From: Comamonadaceae bacterium
Lineage (GTDB): Bacteria > Pseudomonadota > Gammaproteobacteria > Burkholderiales > Rhodocyclaceae
DNA length: 42,636 bases
Assembly: GCA_029255645.1 (NCBI GenBank)
Contig: JANLJE010000005.1
Coordinates: 1-42,636, forward strand
Reading direction: 5' to 3'
A model generated the notes under the pieces. It ran no database searches. It was given only the letters and a program-made list of their open reading frames with translations, and had not been told where the DNA came from. Every line of letters starts with the position of its first letter. The stretch's first letter is position 1. Made by a program: the position numbers and the translations under genes. Below are positions 31,710-42,636 of the stretch, piece by piece.

Positions 31710-31717
<8 letters not shown>
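31280..31717 (-). CDS. trxC: Thioredoxin-2 type protein with N-terminal zinc site
   Basis: A 145-residue thioredoxin. The N-terminus has two CxxC pairs (C9/C12 in [11 protein letters not shown]29/C32 in [10 protein letters not shown]), the zinc ribbon of thioredoxin-2. The redox site is WAPWCGPCK (C69/C72), with [10 protein letters not shown] later. The ATG at 31717 overlaps the ftsH stop by 8 bases, so translation is coupled. A housekeeping trxC may also exist elsewhere; this one resembles the Trx of heat-resistance loci by context. Confidence 0.9.
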
Positions 31718-33593
<1,876 letters not shown>

Positions 33594-33697
33594 GACCGGG
33601 GTTCCTCGAAGTGCGAGTCGCTAGAAAACGGGCGGCCGCTTGGCCGGCTGTCTGGCTGGGTTCCTGACCATGGCGGCCGGCCTTGAAGGCGCACGAT

Positions 33698-33728
33698 GAC
33701 GGGCTGGCGCAACTTGCCCCAGCCCGTC
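33698..33728 (-). other. 10-bp perfect stem between hsp20 and ftsH
   Basis: GACGGGCTGG (33698-33707) pairs with CCAGCCCGTC (33719-33728) across an 11-base loop. It lies 35 bases after the hsp20 stop on the minus strand. In that direction no T-run follows, so it may be a stabilising or partially terminating stem giving more hsp20 than ftsH message; a GTTTTG follows only on the plus side. Confidence 0.6.
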
Positions 33729-33762
33729 GTTTTGCGACTTCGTGCGAGCGAAGCTTTCCGGG

Positions 33763-34329
33763 TCAGTGCTCGATCGGAATCAAACGACCCTGTTTCGATG
33801 CGCTGACTGCGCGCTTGTCCATGGTGATCGTCAGCACCCCGTTTTTGAAAACGGCCTTGATCGAATCCTGGTCGGCATCCTCAGGCAGGTTCAGGGCGCG
33901 CTGGAAGCTGCCGTAGGCGCGTTCCACCCGATGAAAGCCGCCTTCATCCTGTTCTTGCTCCTGACGCTTTTCCCCGCGCACCAGCAGAACTTCGTCGTCG
34001 ACCGTGATCTGGATGTCCTTTTCCTCGACGCCGGGGACCTCCAGGGTGATCTTGTACTGCTTGTCGGTTTCGTGGATATCGAGCGCCGGCTTCAGCATGC
34101 CGGCCCATTCGGACGGCAAGGGGGAAAGCCCTGGCACCGAAAGCCCAAATCCGCGAAACGTATCATCGAACAGACGCTCCATCTCGCGATGCAGTTGCAG
34201 GATCGGGCTGACCGCCCCGCTCGTTGCCGGCGTGCGCTGCACCGGCAACGCGCTCGATGCGGTTTGCCGCTCTTCCTGCTCCTTCTTGAACCAGTTCCAG
34301 GGAGCCCACTTCTTGAGATCAAGATCCAT
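33763..34329 (-). CDS. Small heat-shock protein, Hsp20 family
   Basis: ATP-independent holdase. The 188-residue protein starts MDLDLKKWAPWNWFKKEQEE, an N-terminus of the type seen in sHsp20 of heat-resistance islands, followed by REMERLFDDTFRGFGL. The alpha-crystallin domain runs from about 78 to 172 (DIHETDKQYKITLEVPGVEE, FKNGVLTITM), with the C-terminal LIPIEH giving the I-x-I anchor. GGAGGT lies 6 bases before the ATG. It is the first gene of the four-gene minus-strand cluster. A 10-bp inverted repeat sits in its upstream region. Confidence 0.93.
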   Translation of the reverse strand: MDLDLKKWAPWNWFKKEQEERQTASSALPVQRTPATSGAVSPILQLHREMERLFDDTFRGFGLSVPGLSPLPSEWAGMLKPALDIHETDKQYKITLEVPGVEEKDIQITVDDEVLLVRGEKRQEQEQDEGGFHRVERAYGSFQRALNLPEDADQDSIKAVFKNGVLTITMDKRAVSASKQGRLIPIEH

Positions 34330-34362
34330 GTCATACCTCCAGAATTTAAAACATCATTCAAT

Positions 34363-34406
34363 CCGTCTCGCCTGCGGCAGAAGAATGTTGCGCGCCGGCG
34401 AGACGG
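34363..34406 (-). promoter_or_regulatory. Perfect 10-bp inverted repeat upstream of hsp20
   Basis: CCGTCTCGCC (34363-34372) and GGCGAGACGG (34397-34406) are exact reverse complements separated by 24 bases, 34 bases before the hsp20 ATG. It could fold in the 5' untranslated RNA or act as an operator. It does not itself cover the GGAGGT ribosome-binding site. No clear RpoH promoter was found upstream. Confidence 0.55.
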
Positions 34407-34906
34407 CATTCTAAAGCGGTTTTTGCAGCTTCTATCCTTGCATTACCTCCTTTCTTCCGGCCCTGTTTTCTTCCTGCCTATCTCGGGGCAGGTCATCAAA
34501 ACCGGATCAAAAAGGCAGGACCCGGCACAGCAGGGCAGGGATGCCTTTCTTCCGGCCCCAGGGCATCCTCGTAACCTCGGAAGCCTTTGCCGATATTGAG
34601 GTAATGAGGGCAGAAATCAAGAGCCGGGCGGCATCCGGATCAACTTCCTCTGCGGCTGCCGCGGCGGGAATGTCATTGATGGCCGGGGCCGGGGTGGGGG
34701 CTGGCCGCAGCGGGTACCGGCGGCGGGGGTGGGGACAGAAGCAGGGACGGGGTGGGGCGGGTGGAGTTCCTGGGCGGGGCATCACCTTCAGGCCTGCCTG
34801 GCCCAGGGGGAATCCCGAGGCCGGTGGCCGGCTGTGGTAAACTCGCCGGCCCTGCCAGCCTGCCTGGCATTTGGCTGATTTTCCACTTTTCTCAGGGCTT
34901 CGCACC
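34407..34906. other. Gene-poor gap between hsp20 and aroC
   Basis: About 500 bases without a gene I can support. It includes a T-rich stretch (34441-34475), a segment open in both strands (34541-34840; plus frame starts MPFFRPQGILVTSEAF, minus frame is Ala-rich) and a very G-rich run around 34683-34770. A GGTAAACT just before aroC (about 34834-34841) may be its -10. The open frames have no recognisable family. Confidence 0.5.
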
Positions 34907-36013
34907 ATGTCCGGCAATACCTTCGGCACGCTTTTTACGGTCACTTCCTTTGGCGAATCCCACGGCCCGGCGATTGGCTGCGTGGTCGATGGCTGCCCGC
35001 CGGGACTCGCCCTTGGCGAGGAAGACATCCAGGCGGAGCTGGACCGGCGCAAGCCCGGCACTTCCCGCCATGTGACCCAGCGCCGGGAACCGGACCGGGT
35101 CGAGATCCTCTCCGGCGTCTTTGAAGGCAAGACCACCGGCACGCCGATTGCGCTGCTGATCCGCAATCAGGATTCGCGCAGCAAGGATTACGGCAACCTC
35201 GCCGACACCTTTCGTCCCGGCCATGCCGACTATGTCTATACCGAGAAGTATGGCCTGCGCGATTACCGCGGCGGCGGCCGTTCCAGCGCCCGGGAAACGG
35301 CGGTGCGGGTAGCGGCCGGAGCGATTGCAAGAAAGTGGCTGCGGGAACGCCATGGCGTCACCATCCGGGGCTGGATGAGCGCCCTGGGGCCGATCGAGAT
35401 TCCCTTCGTCAGTGCCGCCGACATCGACACCAACCCTTTCTTTGCCCCCAATGCGGAGAAGGTGCCGGAACTGGAAGCCTTCATGGATGCCCTGCGCAAG
35501 TCCGGAGATTCCATCGGCGCAAAAATCACCGTCACCGCCACGGGGCTGCCGCCGGGCTGGGGCGAGCCGGTGTTCGACCGCCTCGATGCGGACATCGCCC
35601 ATGCCATGATGGGCATCAACGCGGTAAAAGGGGTGGAGATCGGCGCCGGCTTTGCCGCCGTGACGCAAAAAGGCAGCGAGCATGGCGACGAGATGACCCC
35701 GGCCGGTTTTCTTTCCAACCATGCCGGCGGGGTGCTGGGCGGTATCTCCACCGGCCAGGACCTCCTCGTGCATCTGGCCATCAAGCCGACTTCCAGCATC
35801 CGCCTGCCGCGCCGTTCCATTGATCGGCAGGGTCAGGCGACGGAAGTCGTCACCGAAGGCCGTCACGATCCCTGCGTCGGCATCCGCGCCACCCCGATCG
35901 CCGAGGCCATGCTCGCCCTGGTGCTGATCGACCACGCTCTCAGGCACCGGGCCCAGTGCGGCGACGTGGTGCCGCCCCTGCCGCCCCTGCCGCTGATTCC
36001 GGCGCGGGCCTGA
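34907..36013 (+). CDS. aroC: Chorismate synthase
   Basis: Converts EPSP to chorismate, the last common step of aromatic amino acid synthesis, using reduced FMN. The 368 residues start [20 protein letters not shown] (signature), continue [48 protein letters not shown] (signature 2) and [14 protein letters not shown], ending [18 protein letters not shown]. The ATG at 34907 gives the family N-terminus; a start at 34871 adds unrelated residues. Confidence 0.97.
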   Translation: MSGNTFGTLFTVTSFGESHGPAIGCVVDGCPPGLALGEEDIQAELDRRKPGTSRHVTQRREPDRVEILSGVFEGKTTGTPIALLIRNQDSRSKDYGNLADTFRPGHADYVYTEKYGLRDYRGGGRSSARETAVRVAAGAIARKWLRERHGVTIRGWMSALGPIEIPFVSAADIDTNPFFAPNAEKVPELEAFMDALRKSGDSIGAKITVTATGLPPGWGEPVFDRLDADIAHAMMGINAVKGVEIGAGFAAVTQKGSEHGDEMTPAGFLSNHAGGVLGGISTGQDLLVHLAIKPTSSIRLPRRSIDRQGQATEVVTEGRHDPCVGIRATPIAEAMLALVLIDHALRHRAQCGDVVPPLPPLPLIPARA

Positions 36014-36067
36014 GCCCTGGCCCGCGCCGCGCGCGTGATTGATCCCGACCCCGGATCCCGACCGGCC

Positions 36068-37231
36068 ATGCCGTTGCCCTACTGGCGCCTATCCGGCTAT
36101 TACTTCTTCTACTTCGCCTTCGTTGGCGCTTTTTCGCCTTACTTCGGCCTCTACCTCCAGTCCCTTTCCTTTTCCGCCTGGGACATCGGCCTGCTCATGT
36201 CCCAGATGCAGCTGATGCGGCTGGTGGGCCCCTATGCCTGGGGCTGGCTGGCGGACCGGGGCCATGGCCGGGTGGGCATCGTGCGCCTGGCGGGGGGCAT
36301 CAGCTTCCTGGGCTTTCTGGCCTTCTTCTGGCTTGACCGGCTGGAGCCCATGCTGGCCGCCATGGCGATCCTGGCCTTCTTCTGGAGCGCGGCCCTGCCC
36401 CTTGTGGAAACCCTGACCTTCGATCATCTCAAAGGCCAGCCAGGGCGTTATGGCCGCATCCGGCTCTGGGGTTCGGTGGGCTTCATCATCGCGGTGCTGG
36501 GCACCGGCGCCTTGCTGGACTGGGTTCCGGAGGAGGCGCTGCTCTGGGTGTGCGCCCTGATTCTGGCCGGCATTTTGCTGTTTTCCCTGCTGCTGCCAGA
36601 AGCGTCGCCCCGACCCTGCCCCGGGGTTCAGCCGCCGGTGGGCCGCATTCTCGCCCAACCCCGGGTACGGGCCCTGCTGGCGGCCTGTTTTGCCATGTCG
36701 GCAGCCCACGGGGCCTACTACATTTTCTATTCGATCCATCTGGCCGCGCATGGCTACAGCAAGTCCGAAGTGGGGCTGCTCTGGTCCCTCGGGGTGCTGG
36801 CGGAAATCCTGATCTTCCTCCTCATGCCGCGCCTGACCCGCTGGCTGGGCGCGCGCCAGATTCTGCTCATCAGTTTTGCCGCCGCCGTGCTGCGCTTCAT
36901 GCTGATGGGCTGGGGCGTGGACTGGCTGGTACTGGTGTTGCTGGGGCAGGTCCTGCATGCCCTGACTTTCGGTTCCTACCATGCGGCCGCCATTGCGGCG
37001 GTCAATCACTGGTTTCCCGGCAATAGCCAGGCCCGGGGTCAGGCCCTCTATTCCAGCATGTCCTTCGGGGCCGGGGGTTTGCTCGGCGGGCTCATCAGCG
37101 GCTGGATCTGGGATGGCGCCGGGGCTGGCTGGGTGTTTACGCTCAGCGCCCTGTTCGCGCTCCTGGGCTGGTGGCTGGTGTGGCGCTGGGTCAAGGGCGA
37201 GGGCGTGAGTCGGGAGGCTGGGCCGGTTTAG
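36068..37231 (+). CDS. MFS transporter, HcaT/MFS_1-like family
   Basis: An integral membrane protein of 387 residues with about 12 hydrophobic helices, starting [40 protein letters not shown] and [12 protein letters not shown] (MFS loop 2-3 motif), and later [19 protein letters not shown]. It resembles 3-phenylpropionate permease HcaT-like carriers found as solitary genes in betaproteobacteria; the substrate is unknown. ATG 36068 is preferred to 36035. It lies between aroC and leuC, 54 bases after aroC. Confidence 0.85.
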   Translation: MPLPYWRLSGYYFFYFAFVGAFSPYFGLYLQSLSFSAWDIGLLMSQMQLMRLVGPYAWGWLADRGHGRVGIVRLAGGISFLGFLAFFWLDRLEPMLAAMAILAFFWSAALPLVETLTFDHLKGQPGRYGRIRLWGSVGFIIAVLGTGALLDWVPEEALLWVCALILAGILLFSLLLPEASPRPCPGVQPPVGRILAQPRVRALLAACFAMSAAHGAYYIFYSIHLAAHGYSKSEVGLLWSLGVLAEILIFLLMPRLTRWLGARQILLISFAAAVLRFMLMGWGVDWLVLVLLGQVLHALTFGSYHAAAIAAVNHWFPGNSQARGQALYSSMSFGAGGLLGGLISGWIWDGAGAGWVFTLSALFALLGWWLVWRWVKGEGVSREAGPV

Positions 37232-37320
37232 TGTGGCCGGGGCTCGTTCACCCGGCTTGCCCAGAGCCCCCCGGCCTGTGCCATAATTGCCGACTTTCCC
37301 CGGCTTTACGGATTCCGCTC

Positions 37321-38727
37321 ATGCCGCAGACCCTCTACGACAAACTCTGGAATGATCACGTGGTCCGCCAGGAGGCGGATGGTACGGCGTTGATCTATAT
37401 CGACCGTCATCTGGTGCACGAAGTCACCAGTCCCCAGGCCTTCGAGGGCCTGAAACTGGCGGGGCGCAAACCCTGGCGCGTTTCTTCCATCGTCGCCACG
37501 GCGGACCACAATACCCCGACCGATCATTGGGACGAAGGCATCAAGGACCCCATTTCGCGCCAGCAGGTGGAAACCCTGGATCGCAATATCCGCGCAGTGG
37601 GGGCGCTGGCCTATTTCCCCTTCAAGGACCCGCGCCAGGGCATCGTCCATGTGGTGGGCCCCGAAAATGGCGCCATCCTGCCCGGCATGACCGTGGTCTG
37701 CGGCGATTCCCATACCTCCACTCATGGCGCCTTCGCCTGCATGGCCCACGGCATCGGCACCTCCGAGGTGGAGCATGTGCTGGCCACCCAGTGCCTGATC
37801 CAGAAAAAGTCGAAGTCGATGCTGATCCGCGTCGAGGGCCCGCTGGGCAAGGGCGTCACCGGCAAGGATGTGGCCCTGGCCTTCATCGGCAAGATCGGCA
37901 CCGCCGGCGGCACCGGCCATGCCATCGAATTCGGCGGCTCGACCATCCGCAGCCTGTCCATGGAAGGCCGCATGACCCTCTGCAACATGGCCATCGAAGC
38001 CGGTGCCCGCCTCGGCCTGGTGGCGGTCGATGAAGTCACCATCAATTACCTGAAGGACCGTCCCTTTTCGCCCCGCGGCGAGTTGTGGGACAAGGCCGTG
38101 GCCCACTGGCGCGGTCTCAAGTCGGATGAAGGCGCCCGTTTCGACTGCATCGTGGATCTGCGCGCCGAGGAAATTCAGCCCCAGGTGACCTGGGGCACCT
38201 CTCCGGAAATGGTGGTGCCCGTGACGGCTGCCGTGCCCGACCCGGCCAGGGAATCCGATCCGGTCAAGCGTGAGGGCATGGAACGGGCGCTGGCGTACAT
38301 GGGGCTGGCCGCCAATACCCCGATCCAGTCCATCCCGATCGACAAGGTGTTCATCGGTTCTTGCACCAATTCCCGCATCGAGGATCTGCGTCAGGCCGCC
38401 GCCGTGCTCAAGGGGCGCAGGAAGGCCGGCAACGTCAAGCTGGCCCTGGCCGTACCGGGTTCCGGCCCGGTCAAGCGCCAGGCCGAGGCCGAGGGGCTGG
38501 ACAAAATTTTCGTGGCCGCCGGGTTCGAATGGCGGGAACCCGGCTGTTCCATGTGCCTGGCCATGAACGCGGATCGTCTGGAGCCCGGCGAGCGCTGCGC
38601 TTCCACGTCCAACCGCAATTTCGAGGGCCGTCAGGGCCCGGGCGGGCGTACCCATCTGGTGAGTCCGGCGATGGCCGCTGCTGCCGCCATCGCTGGACAT
38701 TTTGCCGATGTGCGTGACATTCTCTGA
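37321..38727 (+). CDS. leuC: 3-isopropylmalate dehydratase large subunit
   Basis: With LeuD isomerises 2- to 3-isopropylmalate in leucine synthesis. The 468 residues include [33 protein letters not shown] and [11 protein letters not shown], and the 4Fe-4S ligands C348 (IGSCTNSR), C409 and C412 ([10 protein letters not shown]). ATG 37321 follows the family; the open frame begins within the MFS gene. A CATAAT (37282-37287) may be its -10. It begins the leuC-ecn-leuD-leuB run. Confidence 0.97.
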   Translation: MPQTLYDKLWNDHVVRQEADGTALIYIDRHLVHEVTSPQAFEGLKLAGRKPWRVSSIVATADHNTPTDHWDEGIKDPISRQQVETLDRNIRAVGALAYFPFKDPRQGIVHVVGPENGAILPGMTVVCGDSHTSTHGAFACMAHGIGTSEVEHVLATQCLIQKKSKSMLIRVEGPLGKGVTGKDVALAFIGKIGTAGGTGHAIEFGGSTIRSLSMEGRMTLCNMAIEAGARLGLVAVDEVTINYLKDRPFSPRGELWDKAVAHWRGLKSDEGARFDCIVDLRAEEIQPQVTWGTSPEMVVPVTAAVPDPARESDPVKREGMERALAYMGLAANTPIQSIPIDKVFIGSCTNSRIEDLRQAAAVLKGRRKAGNVKLALAVPGSGPVKRQAEAEGLDKIFVAAGFEWREPGCSMCLAMNADRLEPGERCASTSNRNFEGRQGPGGRTHLVSPAMAAAAAIAGHFADVRDIL

Positions 38728-38748
38728 TTTTTTCGGGAGTCCCCTACC

Positions 38749-38892
38749 ATGAAAAAACTGACCCTGGTTCTTGCCGCCCTGATGGCCCAGATGACCCTGA
38801 TGACCTTGGGGCTGACGGCCTGCAATACCGTGCAGGGGATCGGCAAGGACATTGAAAAGGGTGGCGAAGCCATCCAGAAATCGGCGAAGTAA
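38749..38892 (+). CDS. Entericidin A/B-like small lipoprotein
   Basis: A 47-residue protein ([14 protein letters not shown]...) with a lipoprotein signal ending GLTAC, then [20 protein letters not shown], typical of entericidin/EcnAB family (PF08085). Its stop codon TAA (38890-38892) shares one base with the leuD ATG. Such a gene between leuC and leuD is recurrent in betaproteobacteria. Entericidins are membrane-associated toxin/antidote-like lipoproteins in enteric bacteria; here a single copy, so toxic function is uncertain. Confidence 0.88.
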   Translation: MKKLTLVLAALMAQMTLMTLGLTACNTVQGIGKDIEKGGEAIQKSAK

Positions 38893-39530
38893 TGGAAAAA
38901 TTTGTCAAATTCGATGGGCTGGTGGCCCCCCTCGACCGCAACAATGTCGATACCGACGCCATCATCCCCAAGCAGTTCCTGAAATCCATCAAGCGCTCCG
39001 GCTTTGGCCCCAATGCCTTTGACGAGTGGCGTTACCTGGACCATGGCGAGCCGGGCATGGATCATGCCAAGCGGCCCTTGAATCCCGATTTCGTCCTCAA
39101 CCAGGAGCGCTACAAGGGCGCCTCCATCCTCCTTACCCGCAGCAACTTCGGTTGTGGTTCGAGCCGCGAGCACGCCCCCTGGGCGCTGCTCGATTACGGT
39201 TTCAAGGTGATCCTGGCCGAGTCCTATGCCGACATCTTCTTCAACAACTGCTTCAAGAACGGCCTCCTGCCGATCGTCCTGCCCAAGGCCGAGATCGATG
39301 CCCTGTTCGACCTCACCGAGCAGACGCCCGGCTTCAAGCTGACGGTGGATCTGGAACGGCAGCAGGTCGTGCGCCCCGATGGCCATGTGATCGGCTTCGA
39401 AGTGGATCCCTTTCGCAAGGAGTGCCTGTTGAATGGCTGGGACGATATCGGCCTGACCTTGCGTCATGCCGATGAGATCCGTGCATTCGAGGCCCGCCGC
39501 AAGCTGCAGCAACCCTGGCTATTTGCCTGA
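38892..39530 (+). CDS. leuD: 3-isopropylmalate dehydratase small subunit
   Basis: Swivel subunit of isopropylmalate isomerase. The 212 residues begin [35 protein letters not shown], then [20 protein letters not shown] and [20 protein letters not shown], all characteristic. It overlaps ecn by one base and ends 13 bases before leuB. Confidence 0.97.
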   Translation: MEKFVKFDGLVAPLDRNNVDTDAIIPKQFLKSIKRSGFGPNAFDEWRYLDHGEPGMDHAKRPLNPDFVLNQERYKGASILLTRSNFGCGSSREHAPWALLDYGFKVILAESYADIFFNNCFKNGLLPIVLPKAEIDALFDLTEQTPGFKLTVDLERQQVVRPDGHVIGFEVDPFRKECLLNGWDDIGLTLRHADEIRAFEARRKLQQPWLFA

Positions 39531-39543
39531 TTTGAAAGAGAAT

Positions 39544-40614
39544 ATGAGCAAGAAGATCTGTGTATTGCCCGGTGACGGCATTGGTCCCGAAATCATGGCG
39601 GAAGCCGTGCGCGTGCTGCAGGCCCTGGACCTGGGCTTCGAAATGGAAACCGCCCTGCTCGGCGGCGCGGCCGTGGACGCCACCAGCAACCCCTACCCGG
39701 AAGCGACGCAAAAGCTGGTCCAGGCCGCCGATGCCATATTGCTGGGCGCCGTGGGCGGTCCCCAGTGGGACAGCCTGCCCCGGGAACAGCGCCCCGAGCG
39801 CGGCCTCTTGGGCATCCGCAAGCAGCTCGGCCTCTTTGCCAACCTGCGCCCCGCCATCCTCTACCCGGAACTGGCCAACGCCTCCAGCCTCAAGCCCGAA
39901 GTGGTGGCCGGCCTCGATATCCTCATCGTGCGCGAACTCACCGGCGACATCTACTTCGGCCAGCCCCGCGGCATCGAGGTGCGCGAGATCGACGGCCAGA
40001 AGCAGCGTTTCGGCTTCAACACCATGCACTACAGCGAGTCCGAAATCCGCCGCATCCTGCGCGTCGCCTTCGAGGCCGCGAGAAAGCGCAACAAGAAGCT
40101 GTGCTCGGTAGACAAGATGAACGTGCTGGAAACCACCCAGCTGTGGCGCGACATCGCCAACGAACTGGCTCCCGAATATCCGGATGTGGAACTGACCCAC
40201 ATGCTGGTCGATAACGCCGCCATGCAGCTGGTGCGTAATCCCAGGCAGTTCGACGTGATGGTCACCGGCAACATGTTCGGCGACATCCTCTCCGATGAAG
40301 CCGCGATGCTCACCGGCTCGATCGGCATGCTGCCCTCCGCCTCCCTCGATGCCAAGCACAAGGGCCTCTACGAACCCTCCCATGGTTCCGCCCCGGACAT
40401 CGCCGGCAAGGGGGTGGCCAATCCTCTGGCCACCATCCTCTCCGTCGCCATGATGCTGCGCTACACCTTTGCTCTGGAAGAAGCCGCCGTGAAGGTGGAA
40501 AATGCCGTGAAGAAAGTGCTGGCCCAGGGCTACCGCACCGGCGACATCCATGAGCCGGGCACCACCCGGGTCGGCACCCGTCAGATGGGCGACGCGGTCC
40601 TGGCCGCCCTGTAA
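39544..40614 (+). CDS. leuB: 3-isopropylmalate dehydrogenase
   Basis: Oxidatively decarboxylates 3-isopropylmalate using NAD. The 356-residue product begins [20 protein letters not shown], has [57 protein letters not shown] and [20 protein letters not shown]. The start at ATG 39544 is preceded by GAAAGAGAAT. It closes the leu cluster; asd follows after 126 bases. Confidence 0.98.
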   Translation: MSKKICVLPGDGIGPEIMAEAVRVLQALDLGFEMETALLGGAAVDATSNPYPEATQKLVQAADAILLGAVGGPQWDSLPREQRPERGLLGIRKQLGLFANLRPAILYPELANASSLKPEVVAGLDILIVRELTGDIYFGQPRGIEVREIDGQKQRFGFNTMHYSESEIRRILRVAFEAARKRNKKLCSVDKMNVLETTQLWRDIANELAPEYPDVELTHMLVDNAAMQLVRNPRQFDVMVTGNMFGDILSDEAAMLTGSIGMLPSASLDAKHKGLYEPSHGSAPDIAGKGVANPLATILSVAMMLRYTFALEEAAVKVENAVKKVLAQGYRTGDIHEPGTTRVGTRQMGDAVLAAL

Positions 40615-40740
40615 TTTCCAGGAAAGATTCCGGAAAAATCTCCGGAAAAACCTCGCAGGCGGCGCGTGCTGAACCTGCCGCCTGCCATAACGTCATATTT
40701 TGATTCAGTTCTCATTCAGTTCTTACCCAAGGAAGCCGTG

Positions 40741-41874
40741 ATGAAGCGAGTTGGTCTGGTTGGTTGGCGCGGTATGGTCGGTTCGGTCCTCATGCAGCGC
40801 ATGGTGGAAGAGGGCGACTTCGCCCACATCGAACCCGTGTATTTCTCCACTTCCAACGCCGGCGGCAAGGCCCCGGTGCTGGGCGGCAAGGAAGCCGCAG
40901 CCCCCCTCGAGGACGCCATGTCCGTGGATGCCCTGAAGACCTGCGACATCATCATCACCTGCCAGGGCGGCGACTACACCAAGGAAATCTTCCCCAAGCT
41001 GCGTGCCGCCGGCTGGAACGGCCACTGGATCGACGCCGCCTCCACCCTGCGCATGGCCGACGACGCCGTGATCGTCCTCGACCCGGTGAACAAGAACGTC
41101 ATCCTGGATGCGCTCGCCCGGGGCGGCCGGAACTGGATCGGCGGCAACTGCACCGTCTCCTTGATGCTGATGGGCCTGGGCGGCCTGTTCCAGAACGACC
41201 TGATCGAGTGGGCCACCTCGATGACCTACCAGGCCGCATCCGGCGCCGGAGCCCAGAACATGCGCGAACTGATCGCCCAGATGGGCGCCATCCACGATTC
41301 CGTCAAGGATCTGCTGGCCGACCCGTCTGCCGCCATCCTGGAAATCGACCGCAAGGTGGCCGAAACCCTCCGTTCCGACACCTTCCCGAAGAAGAACTTC
41401 CGCAACGTCCCCCTGGCCGGCAGCCTGATCCCCTGGATCGACGTGCCGGTCGAGCACGGCCAGTCCAAGGAAGAATGGAAGGGCGGCGCCGAGTGCAACA
41501 AGATCCTGGGCAAGCCCGCTTTCCGCAGCCCCGGCTCCATCCCCATCGATGGCCTGTGCGTGCGGATCGGCGCCATGCGCTGCCACTCCCAGGCCCTGAC
41601 CCTCAAGCTGAAGAAGGATGTGCCCCTGGACGAGATCAGCGACATGCTCGCCAAGGCCAACCCCTGGGCCAAGGTGGTGCCGAACGAACGCGAGGCTTCC
41701 GAGCGGGAACTGACTCCGGCAGCCGTGACCGGCACCCTCACCGTGCCCGTCGGCCGCTTGCACAAGATGGCCATGGGCCCCGAGTATCTGGCCGCCTTCA
41801 CCTGCGGCGACCAGCTGCTTTGGGGCGCCGCCGAGCCGCTACGCCGCATGTTGCGCATCCTGATCGAGGCTTGA
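40741..41874 (+). CDS. asd: Aspartate-semialdehyde dehydrogenase
   Basis: Makes aspartate-4-semialdehyde for Lys, Met, Thr and diaminopimelate. The 377 residues start [20 protein letters not shown] (NADP loop), [11 protein letters not shown], then [20 protein letters not shown] with the active-site cysteine C137, [12 protein letters not shown], and [20 protein letters not shown]. It belongs to the gamma-type Asd. AAGGAAG lies before ATG 40741. The preceding gap holds a direct repeat ATTCAGTTCT (40703-40712, 40714-40723). Confidence 0.97.
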   Translation: MKRVGLVGWRGMVGSVLMQRMVEEGDFAHIEPVYFSTSNAGGKAPVLGGKEAAAPLEDAMSVDALKTCDIIITCQGGDYTKEIFPKLRAAGWNGHWIDAASTLRMADDAVIVLDPVNKNVILDALARGGRNWIGGNCTVSLMLMGLGGLFQNDLIEWATSMTYQAASGAGAQNMRELIAQMGAIHDSVKDLLADPSAAILEIDRKVAETLRSDTFPKKNFRNVPLAGSLIPWIDVPVEHGQSKEEWKGGAECNKILGKPAFRSPGSIPIDGLCVRIGAMRCHSQALTLKLKKDVPLDEISDMLAKANPWAKVVPNEREASERELTPAAVTGTLTVPVGRLHKMAMGPEYLAAFTCGDQLLWGAAEPLRRMLRILIEA

Positions 41875-41888
41875 CGGGCTCTTCAAGC

Positions 41889-41920
41889 AAAAAAAAAACC
41901 GGGTTTACCCCGGTTTTTTT
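41889..41920 (+). terminator. Bidirectional-looking terminator after asd
   Basis: AACCGGG (41897-41903) pairs with CCCGGTT (41909-41915), preceded by a run of A's and followed by T7. It ends asd transcription 15 bases past the stop. Confidence 0.93.
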
Positions 41921-41991
41921 GTGAAATGCGGTTTAATGCGGTGTATCCAGGCACAATGCGAACGTGCTAAGCTTCCAGAACCAAGGTTAGC

Positions 41992-42020
41992 TTGCATGGC
42001 TAAGTGCATGATGTTATTTT
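41992..42020 (+). promoter_or_regulatory. Possible fimV promoter
   Basis: TTGCAT (41992-41997) and TATTTT (42015-42020) are separated by 17 bases and lie about 30 bases before the fimV GTG. Match to consensus is moderate. Confidence 0.45.
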
Positions 42021-42052
42021 AAAACGTCGATTTCGGCGCTCAGGGTGGCAGC

Positions 42053-42636
42053 GTGAATAAAAAATACTCCCTTTCCAGCAAACGCAGTGCCATGGCAGTA
42101 GCCGTGGTCACGGGTTTGTCTTTGACTCCCATGTGGGCTGATGCAGCCAGCCTGGGGCGTATCACGGTCTATTCCGCATTGGGGCAACCCTTGCGGGCCG
42201 AAGTTCAGGTTTCTGCTACCAAAGATGAGCTCCCGGGGATGACGGCGCAGCTCGCAGTAGCGGAATCATTCCGCCAGGTCGGCATCGATTATTCGCCCAC
42301 CCTGAAACAACTGCGTTTCTCGGTGGAGCGGCGGCCAGGTGGTGCGGTGGTCAAGGTCAGTTCCGATCGTCCCATCAATGATCCCTTCCTTGATTTCCTG
42401 CTGGAATTGAACTGGCCGTCGGGACGTCTGGTGCGCGAATACACCTTCCTGCTTGATCCGCCCGAGGTGGCAGCCCAGGCAGCCAGCCGCCGCCGGGCCG
42501 TGATCGATGCCCGTATGGTGCCGGCTCTGCCCGCCGGCACCGAACAAGGGGAAGTGCTCTCCCGTCCGGCCGCAACGTCACCAACGTCACCAACGTCACC
42601 AACGTCACCAACGTCACCAACGTCACCAACGTCACC
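42053..42636 (+). CDS. fimV: FimV-like protein, 5' part (runs off window)
   Basis: Peptidoglycan-binding inner membrane protein needed for type IV pili/twitching in pseudomonads. The 194 codons present start GTG with AGGGTGG before it, then a signal peptide (SAMAVAVVTGLSLTPMWADA, cleavage near ADA) and the FimV N-terminal segment SLGRITVYSALGQPLRAEVQ, VGIDYSPTLKQLRFSVERRP and NDPFLDFLLELNWPSGRLVR EYTFLLDPP. After this the frame enters a Thr-Ser-Pro repeat and continues past the window end. LysM and the acidic C-terminal regions are expected further on. Order asd-fimV is typical. Confidence 0.9.
   Translation, partial: MNKKYSLSSKRSAMAVAVVTGLSLTPMWADAASLGRITVYSALGQPLRAEVQVSATKDELPGMTAQLAVAESFRQVGIDYSPTLKQLRFSVERRPGGAVVKVSSDRPINDPFLDFLLELNWPSGRLVREYTFLLDPPEVAAQAASRRRAVIDARMVPALPAGTEQGEVLSRPAATSPTSPTSPTSPTSPTSPTS
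42574..42636. repeat. Seven perfect 9-bp tandem repeats at window end
   Basis: AACGTCACC is repeated seven times without mismatch to the last base of the window, encoding a Thr-Ser-Pro repeat in fimV. True copy number is unknown as it continues beyond the edge. Confidence 0.95.

Noticed and set aside
34541-34840. 99-codon protein before aroC
   Set aside because: No recognisable family, low-complexity second half, and the opposite strand is equally open; listed only as part of the gap.

Overview
The window looks like chromosomal DNA of a GC-rich betaproteobacterium, most likely of the Rhodocyclales (Azospira/Dechloromonas/Azonexus-like). This rests on protein style and gene order (nadK-recN beside hrcA-hemH, grpE-dnaK-dnaJ, fur/bamE/dapB, leuC-entericidin-leuD-leuB-asd-fimV) and is inference, not a database match. 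No rRNA, tRNA, CRISPR array, phage or plasmid genes were seen.

Layout. 1-0.6 kb: a decayed IS3-family transposase fragment joined to an unidentified partial reading frame. 0.7-2.9 kb: dusC-like dihydrouridine synthase, then a TrmB-like methyltransferase coupled to a CxxCxxCC (YkgJ) protein, with a GGGGAACTTGGG-type minisatellite before the methyltransferase. 2.9-9.9 kb, minus strand: recQ, a PIN/Phd-type toxin-antitoxin pair, lpxH, two cyclophilins (cytosolic ppiB, exported ppiA), and an L,D-transpeptidase coupled to a TPR protein; the last two carry related C-terminal domains. 10-12.6 kb: cysS, convergent with an orphan branched-chain amino-acid-type binding protein. 12.7-16.6 kb: grpE-dnaK-dnaJ, with a good sigma-32 promoter before grpE. 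16.6-20.8 kb: a signalling block (Ser/Thr kinase fused to a cyclic-nucleotide-binding-like domain, a chemoreceptor with a c-type heme motif, and an EF-hand-like protein of unknown role) lying between grpE and hemH. 20.9-26.3 kb: hemH-hrcA divergent from nadK-recN, followed by an HExxH SprA-like protein whose 5' end contains a 10-bp duplication. 26.3-28.8 kb: fur divergent from bamE-dapB, then a CBS-pair protein.

28.9-34.4 kb, minus strand: the order of transcription is hsp20, ftsH, thioredoxin-2, KefB-type antiporter, then tag. This gene set matches the conserved module of the transmissible locus of protein quality control / locus of heat resistance (TLQC/LHR), but without ClpG/ClpK, YfdX or HdeD. 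It is the strongest candidate for an accessory stress system here. 34.9-42.6 kb, plus strand: aroC, an MFS transporter, leuC-ecn-leuD-leuB, asd with a strong terminator, and the 5' part of fimV, which runs off the window in a 9-bp tandem repeat.

Functionally the window combines proteostasis (DnaK system, HrcA, two cyclophilins, a FtsH, Hsp20), envelope biogenesis (LpxH, BamE, Ldt, FimV), aspartate/leucine/aromatic amino acid synthesis and DNA maintenance (RecQ, RecN, Tag). A recurrent small-scale trait is short direct or tandem repeats between or at the ends of genes. All family assignments are from reading the protein sequences; no search was run.
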